From Chamaecrista fasciculata (lineage: Eukaryota > Streptophyta > Magnoliopsida > Fabales > Fabaceae), in assembly GCA_003254925.1 (NCBI GenBank), contig QANZ01038319.1, positions 20,894 to 84,893 on the forward strand: a DNA stretch of 64,000 nt, in the 5' to 3' direction. Both the position numbers and the translations under genes were made by a program. How positions within the stretch are numbered: the stretch's first letter is position 1; every line of letters starts with the position of its first letter. The notes under the pieces are model-generated. The model saw only the letters and a program-made list of their open reading frames with translations, did no database searches and had not been told where the DNA came from. Below, in pieces: positions 28,930 to 38,993 of the stretch.

Positions 28930-29674
28930 GTCTAAATGGTTCTTTTTCTAGTTTTTGCTTCCTTAAGATATTGATAAATTAAAGTAGGAAATGGATCAGT
29001 TGAAGTACAAAATAGCTAAATTATGTAAAACCTGAGTGAAAGTAAGAGAGAGAAAGAAGAGGAAAATCAATGGTGACAAATTGAAAATAAAAAGGGCAAT
29101 TCAGTCCCGGATCCTCTGAATTTCTCTGTAACTCAGAGAAATGAGATTAAAATGCATGATTCTACTTATTGATGTAAGGATTTTCTTTCATTCTTCTATC
29201 TTAAAAAGTACTACTTATGTGAAAATTGAAAAACTTAATACTTCTTATCCAGCATTTTTAGAGAAATAATTTCCTAGTAGACATTATCTACATCTGAATA
29301 TTTGTCAAACCTAACTTATAAACCTTCAAATTATTGAAGAATACAGTTCTAAGTAGTGCATAGCCAAATAATTTGCAAGAACAGAACAGGCAAAATCAGG
29401 GCTCCAAATTCAGTGTATAGAGGAGTTCTTTGCTTTTGATAATTTCCTAATCCTACCATATAAGCTAACAATGGCAAGTCTACTTATTGAAATCGAGCTC
29501 TCTGGTAATAAGGAAACTGCAAGAAATATATTCACAACGACGAGGGAAAAAAAAAAAAAAGGTTCTTTTTGACTCTCAAACTGAAATGAGCCAAAATCGT
29601 CAGGGACTAAAAATAGTGACTATTTTCTAAAAATCCAAACAGAGGGGAAGAACTGAATGGCCTGGAAATCTTAC

Positions 29675-29760
29675 CGTGGGATAGATTAGGGTTTTATCGC
29701 TAGGAAAGAGATAGGCTTAAGCTCGCTAACGCCATGGAAGGTGATGATGAAAATGGTATT
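29675..29760 (-). other. Possible 5'-UTR exon of HUS1
   Basis: On the minus strand this reads through CTAGCGATAAAACCCTAATC to a strong donor (CACG|GTAAGAT) at 29675/29674. It contains a short upstream frame (ATGGCG to TAG, 12 codons). On the plus strand the same stretch also offers an ATG in good context (GCCATGGAAGG), so assignment to HUS1 is tentative. Confidence 0.35.
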
Positions 29761-29828
29761 GTGTATTTGTGTGTAACTGTAGAGCCACGTTCCGGAGTAT
29801 GGGGAAGTGGCTTTTGATTATCGTTGTT

Positions 29829-30180
29829 AGGCCAAAATGCACTTTTGGTCCCATAACGTTTTCTCTGGTTTCAATTTGGTTTTATAACTTCTTTTATTGC
29901 ACTTTTGGTCTTATATATTTTGCTCAAATTACATATTTGGTCTCGTGTTGCACTTCTAGTTCCATATCTTTAAGTCAGGTCGCAGAATTGATCTCATATC
30001 TTTTGGCCAAGTTACATAATTGGTGTTATATATTTGTGTCAGGTGCAAAATTAGTCTCATATCTTTAGGTCTGGTGGGACAGACAACGAAACTTTTTGTA
30101 AAGATATGAGACCAATTATGCAATCTGAGTATCTGACCAAAATATATAGGACCAAAAGTGATACAAGACCAGACCTAATT
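29829..30180. mobile_element. Fold-back MITE, degenerate
   Basis: Left end GGCCAAAATGCACTTTTGG resembles the Mutator-like family at 643-970. The right side carries 'ggaccaaaagtg' but the last bases are lost. The 99-residue frame across it is not a gene. Confidence 0.5.
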
Positions 30181-30328
30181 GCAAATAATTTTAAAGACGA
30201 TCATACTTAAATACTCTCATTCTACTATAGTTTAATTATAAATACATAAAATTTAGCAAAGAAATAACTCATTCAACTTTCACAATATTTTATTTAAGTT
30301 TTAATTTTACACATAGCTTTTACATAAT

Positions 30329-30482
30329 GTTTTTTTTTGTTTCCACCCCTATCTTTCATCGGAGGCAATCCTATTCGAGATAGTCGAATACTAAATGCGA
30401 GCACTACTCCCAACGGGTACTCGAACCTAGATTCACCACTTGTGAGAGTCTTGCCACTTTTACTAGACTCAACTCTCGTTGA
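30329..30482 (-). mobile_element. tRNA-derived SINE with 11-bp target duplication
   Basis: Read on the minus strand it has a pol III B box (GGTTCGAGTACCC, 30415-30427 complement), an A-box-like TAGTAAAAGTGGC, and an A-rich tail (T run at 30330-30338). It is flanked by TTTTACATAAT (30318-30328) and TTTTACATTAT (30483-30493), a 10-of-11 match. Confidence 0.7.
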
Positions 30483-31439
30483 TTTTACATTATATATTTA
30501 TGAATACATATTTGATTATTTTTTAAATTTATCAATCTACTAAAAATTTGATTCAGAGATTCTAATATTTAAAATATTATGAAGATTTAAAAGATTATTT
30601 GCTAAATTTTAAAGTTTAAAGAAGCTAGATTTGATAATTGATGAAATTACTTACAACTAGGGTAAAGTTAAGGGAGTTATTTACAACTAGGCTATAGTTG
30701 AAGAAATGAATGTATATTTTTGCCCTTTTGGAAAATACTAAAATAAGTCTGATTTTAAAACTCAAATAATAATATGCATTTGACATAACTGAGTAACTGA
30801 CTGTTTTTCATTTGAAGGTTTTAAAAATAAACTTTCAAAATATTGATGATATTTCTTTTGTTTACCTTTCTTGTTTAACTAATGTCGTAACGAATGTGTT
30901 CAAGGAATCCCATGAGTTTAGACTTGTTCAAATCAAAACAAAATCTGATAAGTAAAATGAAAAAAATAATAAAAAAAAAAAAAAAACTTTAGACGCTAAA
31001 TTGTTTTTTTCATTCAATTTCTTTCTCTATCTCTTATTATCTGTCTCTGTCTCTGTCTCTCTCTCATTTCTTATTTCCCTGTATCAAGTATTTGAGAGGA
31101 TATATTTCCTGCTCAAAAGACTCCATGAAAATTACACCAAGCACCAGCAGTACCACATACAGAAATTTCACTCATTAATGACTGAAAAGTGGCATCAGAC
31201 AAGTTACAACAAGAAAGAATAAATTGAACTATACATTTTATGGACAATCTACAATAACCAAACTTAAGATAGCGCTCATCAAAAGCAGGTAGAAATATAC
31301 AATAGTACAGGCTTTTGCACCCTAATATGGCAGCCTAACTCTTAACTTCACATCTTAAATTCCCAATATGTGACACCAGATACCAACATGAGCATCAACA
31401 TAGTTTTTTTTTTCCATCTAGAATGCTATATATTGAAGG

Positions 31440-33428
31440 TTACTCCTGTCTCTGTTCTACATCATGGATCCTACTTAAAGAATCCTGAAATGCTTGCAAG
31501 GCTACATTGTAATGGTCAAGAGACATTACCCCTTCCTCCACAACTTGCAAGGCACTTCTGCATAACTGGTTAAACCATTGACTGCGATCGGCCTCATCAG
31601 CGATACCAAAGTTGTGATCAAGAGCATGTAGGCGCTTATAATCCTTTTTCCATCGTGAAAGTATGTATTTGGAAGGTATCTCCTCCACCCCATTAAAATT
31701 GAGTACACATAGAGCATGCCGACATAAATATCCGCTGAAATTAAAGCAGCTACAGATGCAGCGAACTTCACCAGCTGTCCTGTTGTACAATACCTCAAAA
31801 TCCTTGATATCCCTTCTATTTCCATCGCTTAAAACACGCTCCTTGACCAAGAAAATTATAATCGGGCCATCCACGTGTAATTGTGTGGTACTAAAACAAG
31901 AATACATTTCTTCTACTTCATATTGAAACTTCATGAATATTTCTCTTGTGTACAATCTGGAAAGCTGCAATTCAAAAGAACATCTTGTTTTCAGTGAAGG
32001 ATTTGAATTTCTTGAGTCCATATCGGCAGCAGATTCTTCCTTGTACTTCTTTTGGAGAGCTAATTCATATTTATCAAGAAACTCCTTCAAAGGAGTCTGT
32101 TTGTGCACATATCTTTCAAAAAATGGAGTCAAGGTCTCACCGGGACTTGGTGCAGATATTCCAGCAAAATATGTATCCTTCAAGTATACTGGGGCCCAAC
32201 GAACTCGATCTTCATAGATAGAACGAAGCCACTCATGATCACAAACTCCAAAACGTTGAATCATAAATCCCCATGCAGCTTCAAATTCAATCACTTTCAA
32301 TGTCTCATAAACAGCTTTAATCAGTGCCTTCCTGATTGCATCATAGTTGCGCAACCCTCCCAACTTCTCTGGTACCTTTTTCATGATTAGCGACAAGCCA
32401 AAACAATGACGAGATCTAGGAAAGATTTCTGCAATTGCAGTCTGCAAAGTTTTGCACCTGTCTGTGATAATAGTTTGAGGAAAACATCCAGACATACATG
32501 TGACCCATGTTCTGAACAACCATAGATAAGATTCTAATGTTTCACCAGAAAGTAGGCCACAGCCCAATAACACTGATTGACCATGATGATTAATTCCCAC
32601 AAATACCACGAGAGGAATTTCATATTTGTTTGACAAATATGTGTTGTCAAAATAAATAACATCACCAAAATAACCACATGCAGCCCTAGACCTAAAATCA
32701 GCCCAGAATACATTCCTTAAATGTCCTTCATCATTGAAATCCATCAAGTAAAAGAAATTTGGATTGTTCAGTTGCATACGGCAAAGGTAGTTATAAATGG
32801 CCTGTGTGTCACCTTTTTTAAGGTTCAGCTGACTAGAATAATCAAAACAAGTTCTGAATTCTGTAATACCAGAGTTTGCATTAGCATTACCTCCAGCATC
32901 AATCACAAGTGCACGGTATAACTTAATTGTTCGCACTTCAGCATCAGAACTAGGCAGTGGCTTCCTTTTTGTTCCAACTCCCATCTTATTAATTGATCTG
33001 CTTGTCTTAGCACCCAAAAGGTGGTTATGTTCAAGTTTAACCTCAAGTACCCTCCATCTCTGTGAGTCCACTAACCTCATCCTTATCATAGCGGGACAAC
33101 CAGTTCTTGTTTCCTTTCTCAAATGGTTAACATCTTTTATTCTTTTGAAACCCTGGCTGCTACAGCAAAGCACAGCACCATACTTTTCCCTGCTATTTCG
33201 CTTAAACCATGAATTCTTCACCCTTACACGAAAACCCACATCCTTAGCATAGCAGATATAATAATTATAGGCATCATCATAGGACTCAAACTCCATCCCA
33301 ACAGCAGGTGCAACAAATTCCTTCCTTCCTTCAGAAAATCCACTTTGACAATCTACTTCTGTCAATGCACCATCTTCTTTCTGATCCTCAATGTATTCAC
33401 CGTCATGACAACAGGACGCATCTTCCAT
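31440..33428 (-). CDS. FAR1-related sequence protein, FRS6/FRS8 type
   Basis: Intact 662-codon frame, a transcription regulator derived from a Mutator-like transposase. The FAR1 DNA-binding region spans about residues 45-137 (GMEFESYDDAYNYYICYAK, CCSSQGFKR, RTGCPAMIRM, LEHNHLL). The MULE transposase region starts near residue 240 (VIYFDNTYLSNKYEIPLV, TIITDRCKTLQTAI). The SWIM zinc finger is near 565-585 (CICSCFNFSGYLCRHAL). The phrase FGLSLIMKKVPEKLGGLRNY is typical of the FRS6/FRS8 branch, which in Arabidopsis delays flowering. The ATG follows directly on acceptor-like TACCCCAG, and CT-rich, GT/AG-bordered stretches lie upstream to about 34600, so one or more 5'-UTR introns are likely. There are no transposon ends around it. 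Confidence 0.95.
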   Translation of the reverse strand: MEDASCCHDGEYIEDQKEDGALTEVDCQSGFSEGRKEFVAPAVGMEFESYDDAYNYYICYAKDVGFRVRVKNSWFKRNSREKYGAVLCCSSQGFKRIKDVNHLRKETRTGCPAMIRMRLVDSQRWRVLEVKLEHNHLLGAKTSRSINKMGVGTKRKPLPSSDAEVRTIKLYRALVIDAGGNANANSGITEFRTCFDYSSQLNLKKGDTQAIYNYLCRMQLNNPNFFYLMDFNDEGHLRNVFWADFRSRAACGYFGDVIYFDNTYLSNKYEIPLVVFVGINHHGQSVLLGCGLLSGETLESYLWLFRTWVTCMSGCFPQTIITDRCKTLQTAIAEIFPRSRHCFGLSLIMKKVPEKLGGLRNYDAIRKALIKAVYETLKVIEFEAAWGFMIQRFGVCDHEWLRSIYEDRVRWAPVYLKDTYFAGISAPSPGETLTPFFERYVHKQTPLKEFLDKYELALQKKYKEESAADMDSRNSNPSLKTRCSFELQLSRLYTREIFMKFQYEVEEMYSCFSTTQLHVDGPIIIFLVKERVLSDGNRRDIKDFEVLYNRTAGEVRCICSCFNFSGYLCRHALCVLNFNGVEEIPSKYILSRWKKDYKRLHALDHNFGIADEADRSQWFNQLCRSALQVVEEGVMSLDHYNVALQAFQDSLSRIHDVEQRQE

Positions 33429-34610
33429 CTGGGGTAACTATAAAACAAGATCAATATGCTACCTCTAATTAAATAAACAGATTTACAGATACTAGACTGA
33501 TCAACATATCAAATATATTGACATTAAGTGCTGCTTATCTGGTTTCTAAGCACACAATTTGAATTTATCATCATGCAATCCAACCAAAGGAAAAGCAACC
33601 CTGATCTCTGAGGAGATAATTTTTTTCTAGGATGACGATATAGATAAAAAGACCACGAGATTTCCTATTCTTGAATAATCTTAAAAGATGCTTTCTTTTT
33701 TCTTTTCATTAAGCAAAAGAATCATTCTGGCTTCTGGGTATGGAAAATCCCAAAGCTAGAAACTCATAATCCCCACCCACTTCCCGCACCCAAGAACAAG
33801 ATACCTAAATTTCAACATATAGCTTTTCTTCCTTACATGCTGCATCACACAAGAAGTTTAAAAAGAATCATCCATTTCGTACCAAGACATTCTAGTAGAG
33901 TTAGAAAAGTTAAAGGACATGAAAATGTTCTGTTAACAAGATATTTCCCACAAATAGTTGAGAGAGAGAGAGAGAGTAAGAGCTCACTTGTTATAAATAA
34001 ATAGGTAAGAAGAAATTCCACTGGCGTGATTGCTCAAAGATCAGACCTTGACTTAGCTACGGGCAACATCCTGACCCTAACTCCAAGAATTTGTCGCCAT
34101 CCAAAATCGATCTCACCCGAAAATCAACTGCTCCCATAAAAATTAGCGCCTGAAAGGAACAGTGAAACATCAATGGGAATCAAATGGAGGGGTCAAAATG
34201 TGTTCTTCCGAGAAAACGCAGAGAAATTAATCAAAGCCACAGTCTTCGTCGCACACTGTCTTCGGTATAATTTCTTCGATAAAATGAATAAAACTAACAG
34301 CAATTTCTTTAGATTTCACGAGACAAACAAATTCACAGAACAAGAATCTTGATTCCCAAAACAAACCCTAACTAAAGACACAGAAAGTACGGAATTTACG
34401 TTACAAAAACCCAAATGCCACAAAATTATACGAAAGCAAGTCGAATTCTGATGATCGAGCGAGCTGAGAATTGAAGGGGAATCCGACAGGCGAGTAAAGT
34501 GCTTCACTATCAATTCTTGTCTCTTAAAAATGTCTGATTCGCACAATATTCTTTCAGTACGATATTGTTGTGTTCGTTGGCCAATTTTGCTAGGGCACAA
34601 ACTCCAAAAT
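33429..34610 (-). other. Probable 5'-UTR exons and promoter of the FRS gene
   Basis: Less repetitive than the surroundings. On the minus strand it has an acceptor CCTTTCAG near 34153, a donor-like GGGTGAGATC near 34115 and a leader-like stretch up to about 34600. Start of transcription is not resolved. Confidence 0.4.
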
Positions 34611-34618
34611 CCAAATTG

Positions 34619-34960
34619 AAAAAATGTATGTGGAAGTTGAGTTGAATTAAATTTGTCCTAAATATTATGATTTTCAATTAAATAATAAATTGACAGTTTT
34701 TAAAATTGAAAAATAATAAATATATTAACAAATAACATATTCTTATTATTTATATTAGCAAAGCATCATAATTTGTTAATAGTTTGTTGGGGTCATAAAT
34801 ATATTAATTTTAAATAAATGACTTTTTGGCCTAAATTTTAAATAAATAATTTATTTAATAGATGAATGAAAATTTATATTTATCTTTATTGTTATAAGAG
34901 ATTATCATATATTGTAAAATATAATTACTTATATATTGTAAAATATAATTACTTAATTAC
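34619..34960. repeat. Direct repeat, copy 1
   Basis: Starts AAAATGTATGTGGAAGTTGA and matches 35957-36615 almost base for base apart from an inserted MITE and small indels. AT-rich, non-coding. Lies just upstream of the FRS gene. Confidence 0.9.
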
Positions 34961-35956
34961 TAATAAGATATGGTTATCACTTATCATTCTTCATGCCTCT
35001 CTATATAAAGAAACTAGGGGCTTTCCGTATCCTAACGGGTTAGGACACGGAAATATGTATGTAACGTTTGATTTGACATTTGTAGTTATTCAGTAATTAA
35101 ATAGTATATTTCTATTATTTAAGGACTTAATCGTTAGAAGTGTGAAAATTAAAAGACCAAATAATAAATTTTCACTTTCTTAAATCTTATTTACAACTTT
35201 CTCTCTCATTATCTATACAGTCAACCAATTACCAAATTCCACATGTTTATTTTTTATTTTTAATTTTTAATTTAATTATTTTTAACAAATGAAAGCACCC
35301 TCACACATATAATATAGTATATATATATATATATATATATTCTACAGTCACCTTCTCATCTCTAACTGTTGACTTTACAATTATCCTCACAAACTTTATT
35401 ATGTACGATGGAATAACACATGGTGTACAATTATGACATTGTGCGTTCTTGTCACAATTAAAGTTGTATAGGGATCACATTGTGCATAGTATTATCACAT
35501 TTGGAGTCATCTACATCTTGTGCATAATTGCATACACTTTATGCCTGGTCAAGTCACTCCCTCTTAATAGAGATATAGGGAGGGTCAAGTAGAAGTTTAA
35601 CATATGAGAATGGAGACTCACACTTCATTTTTCATTGTATTGTGGTGTCCCATTTAATGACCATGCTTCCCAAATCATGACATGAGATAAGTAATTTGAA
35701 AATCTGAGTTAAAGAGTCTTTTCATTGTGATTTTATTTTTAGGATATGCATTCTTTTTTTGTCTGAAAAGTATTCATTATGCTAGCTTGCTTGTTTGTTT
35801 GATAGCATTTTTATTTGTGCTAATTTCTCTTGTTTTTTTCTTTTCTTTGCAAATCTTATATTTCTCATGTATTTGTATCAAACCATATTATTTCAAATAT
35901 TTGGTGTTCACCTCCTAAGCCCAATATCAATGTATTATAAGAACGAAGAGTCTTGA
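34961..35956. other. AT-rich spacer between two direct repeats
   Basis: Contains an (AT)n tract at 35320-35340 and no supported gene. Confidence 0.4.
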
Positions 35957-36615
35957 AAAATGTATGTGGAAGTTGAGTTGAATTAAATTTGTCCTAAATA
36001 TTATAATTTTCAATTAAATAATAAATTAACAATTTTTAAAATTGAAAAATAATAAATATATTAACAAATAACATATTCTTATTAATCATGTTAGTTAATT
36101 CTATGAAGCATGGTCACTTCATTTTGAGAGCGTATCGCCGTGTCAGACATGTGTCCGTATCCGACACTTGTACGACATTCATACAATATATATTTATAAG
36201 TTTTAAAATATAAAAATAATTTTTTGTGATTTTATCATGACAAATAATATAAAATAATGACACATGAGATATATTATGAATAGATATTATAATTTTTAAA
36301 GTTTTCATTAAAATTTATGAATTTTTAATTATTTATATATATATAAATATTTTTGTGTCGTGTCATGTAACTTTAAAAATTTGATGTGTCAATGTGTCTG
36401 TATCTGTGTTCATGCTTCATAGGTTAATTGAATTTAAATCACTTTGCATCATAATTTGTTAATAATTATGACTTTTGAGCTCATAAATATAATAATTTTA
36501 AATAAATGATTATGTTGGCCTAAATTTTAAATAAATTTATTTAATAGATGAATGAAAATTTATATCTTTATTGTTATAAGAGATTATCATATATTGTAAA
36601 ATATAATTACTTAAT
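35957..36615. repeat. Direct repeat, copy 2, interrupted by a MITE
   Basis: Same sequence as 34619-34960, offset by 1338 bp, with the element at 36101-36421 inserted near its middle. Tandem duplication preceded the insertion. Confidence 0.9.
36101..36421. mobile_element. MITE of the ATGAAGCATGG family, hAT-like
   Basis: Starts CTATGAAGCATGG and ends CATGCTTCATA. Flanking 8-mers AGTTAATT (36093-36100) and GGTTAATT (36422-36429) match at 7 of 8. The interior has 'gtgtcagac' and 'gtgtcg' words near the ends and an AT-rich centre. Other copies: 40651-40960, 41040-41280, 60835-61095 and 62701-63047. Confidence 0.8.
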
Positions 36616-37490
36616 AGTATTGAAGAATTTAAAGTTGACTTGAAAATAAAAAAGTAAACAATCTGCTAGAGATACTAGCAAAATATAAACAAAATAAATC
36701 ACATAAAATGTCTCTGCTAAAGAGGTTTTTATACTGAAGGTAAGTTTTGAATGTTTCTTGTATTTTGAAATTCTATTTAGATCATATTATGTCAAGAGAA
36801 TCTCAAAGATGGTAAAAATCTATTGGAGATGTATAAACCCTACATATAGCAGTTGCCAACAAGCGATTGGTCCACGCAAAGATGCTAAAGGCTACCATTA
36901 ATATCAAATATAATTTTATCACTCCAACATAATACGTAAGAGAAAATATTGTATTGACTAAATTTATCTAAAAACATGTGTATGCATTCAATTTGGGTTC
37001 GGATCCTTTGCATTATAGTCTCTATTGTTAGCGCATTTTAGAGAGATGAAGAAAATTATAGTCTCTATATTGTTAGTGTATTTTAGAGAGATGAAGAAAG
37101 AGGTAGATAGAGAAAGTGTAGATGTCACATTAATTATTTTGTAGAACTCACACTTTCTCTCTCTATCTCTTCCTTTATCTTTCTAATCCTTTATCTTTCT
37201 AAAATGTACTAAAAATACAGAGAGTGTGAATGCAGAAGATCCACTTCCAACAGAAAGGTCTTTTAAAAGTAAAGAAACAAAGGATTAATAATAACATTGA
37301 CAAAAACTGAAGGCATCTCACCTTCCATATATCTAATGCCATTAGGAACTAAAAAGCAAAATAATAACAACAGTCATGATCTGCAGAATCATCTGATCAT
37401 AAAGAGTTAAAAGACAATGCAACATACAGCTAAACTTAGTTACAGCAATAAAATAAACCACCCATCTTCCCATAACCATTGTTCCAAAAC
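36616..37490. other. Spacer downstream of FPG1
   Basis: Contains a local repeat of 'attttagagagatgaagaaa' (about 37032 and 37081), whose complement-like CT-rich stretch follows at 37150-37200. No supported gene. Confidence 0.4.
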
Positions 37491-37534
37491 CTGTTGTGGC
37501 AGATGGTAACACAACTATACAAGCTAAATACATG

Positions 37535-38962
37535 CTACTTAACTTTCCTTTTTGCATTCTTACTATTTTGACTGGTTTGAACTCTTTTCTTGGACACTTT
37601 CTTTCCCTTAGCTTGTTTACTATTATTCACCTGGTCCGGTTTCTTCTTCTTCAGTTGGTCATCTTCATCATTGTCATTGTCGTCATCGTTATCATCACTT
37701 TCATCATCACCGTCATCTTCATTGTCGTCACTTTCCTCAGATTTTTTCTTTTTGGATTGCTTCCCACCTTTACCTCGAGCTTTTGTCCCCTTTGATTTCA
37801 GAGTAACCAAATTGTCCTCTTCTTTTGAAGATTCCTCTAGGTGATCATCATTATCATCGTTGCCACCACTTTTTTTCTTTGACGATTGCCTTTTAGGCTT
37901 ACCAGCTTCTTTTACATCATGTGATCCACTTAGCTTTTGCAACTCCGGCACATAAGCAGTAGTCTAAAAGCAGCAGTGCAAGCATATTAATGTAAGTTCA
38001 TGAAAAAGGATGATTGTCAACAATAAAGGACAATGTTCAAACTAGCATACCCTGCCACCAGCTGTGATAAATTCAATTTTTTTCCCTGCCATGACACAAT
38101 TTTTTGTATTGTTACATTTTGGAAACATAAATTGTAACAGCAAAAATAGTCAAGAAAGAATACAGAGTGTAATTAAAAATAAATCAAGTGTGCTCCCCTT
38201 ATATCAAGAAAATTATATGGCTTTAAATGAACTCTGCAGATTCCTAAGTGTGCAGGAGAGCCATACCATAACTGGGTTACACAAATAAATGCTAAGATTG
38301 TTTATTACAAAAAAGGAGGAAGCAAACCATCAACTAAAGCCTTCCCGGGCTTCTTTTCACGTGAATGAAATATCCAACTAGTAGGATACTGACTACTATC
38401 TGCTCCAACTTCAACTGCCTTTTCAATCACCTGTAAAATGAAAGCTATTTTAACTATTATATAACAGAAATATTCCTTACCATTTATTTCTCCAGGCTTT
38501 TTCCCCCACCGATAATGAAATAACCATTCAAGAGGAAAATGGCAAGAATTGGCATCATGTTCAACCGCATAATGAATAACCTACAGGTTTTTGTTCTCTA
38601 TATTTTTTATGAAGTATAAAAGTTTCATAAAATAAATGAATAAGCAAACAATGCTCGATTACAGAGATTTCAGAAGAATTCCCCACCTCTTTGATGCACT
38701 TATGCAACGCTGAGCAGTTTTCTTTGGACAGATTAGAAGCTGCATGCCGTGGATGAATTCTTGCCTGGAAATATGGAAATTCAAAACCCATTAAGATCAA
38801 GTGTAGAGGATAACGCCAAAGGAATAATCCTTAATCAATACCTCAAGCAATTGTTAAGCAGACTGAGTTTAGATGAATGCAAAAGGTGAAGCTCAATAAA
38901 TCCTTTGAAAGTCTATAGCCTTTAACGAAACAAGACATTTTCAATTTAATACACAAGTGAAA

Positions 38963-38993
<31 letters not shown>

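Noticed and set aside
31526..32390. Several 66-99 residue frames overlapping the FRS gene
   Set aside because: All are other-frame shadows of the intact 662-codon FRS coding sequence.
37590..37844. 84-residue serine-rich open frame on the plus strand
   Set aside because: Antisense shadow of the acidic/lysine tail of FPG1 exon 10.
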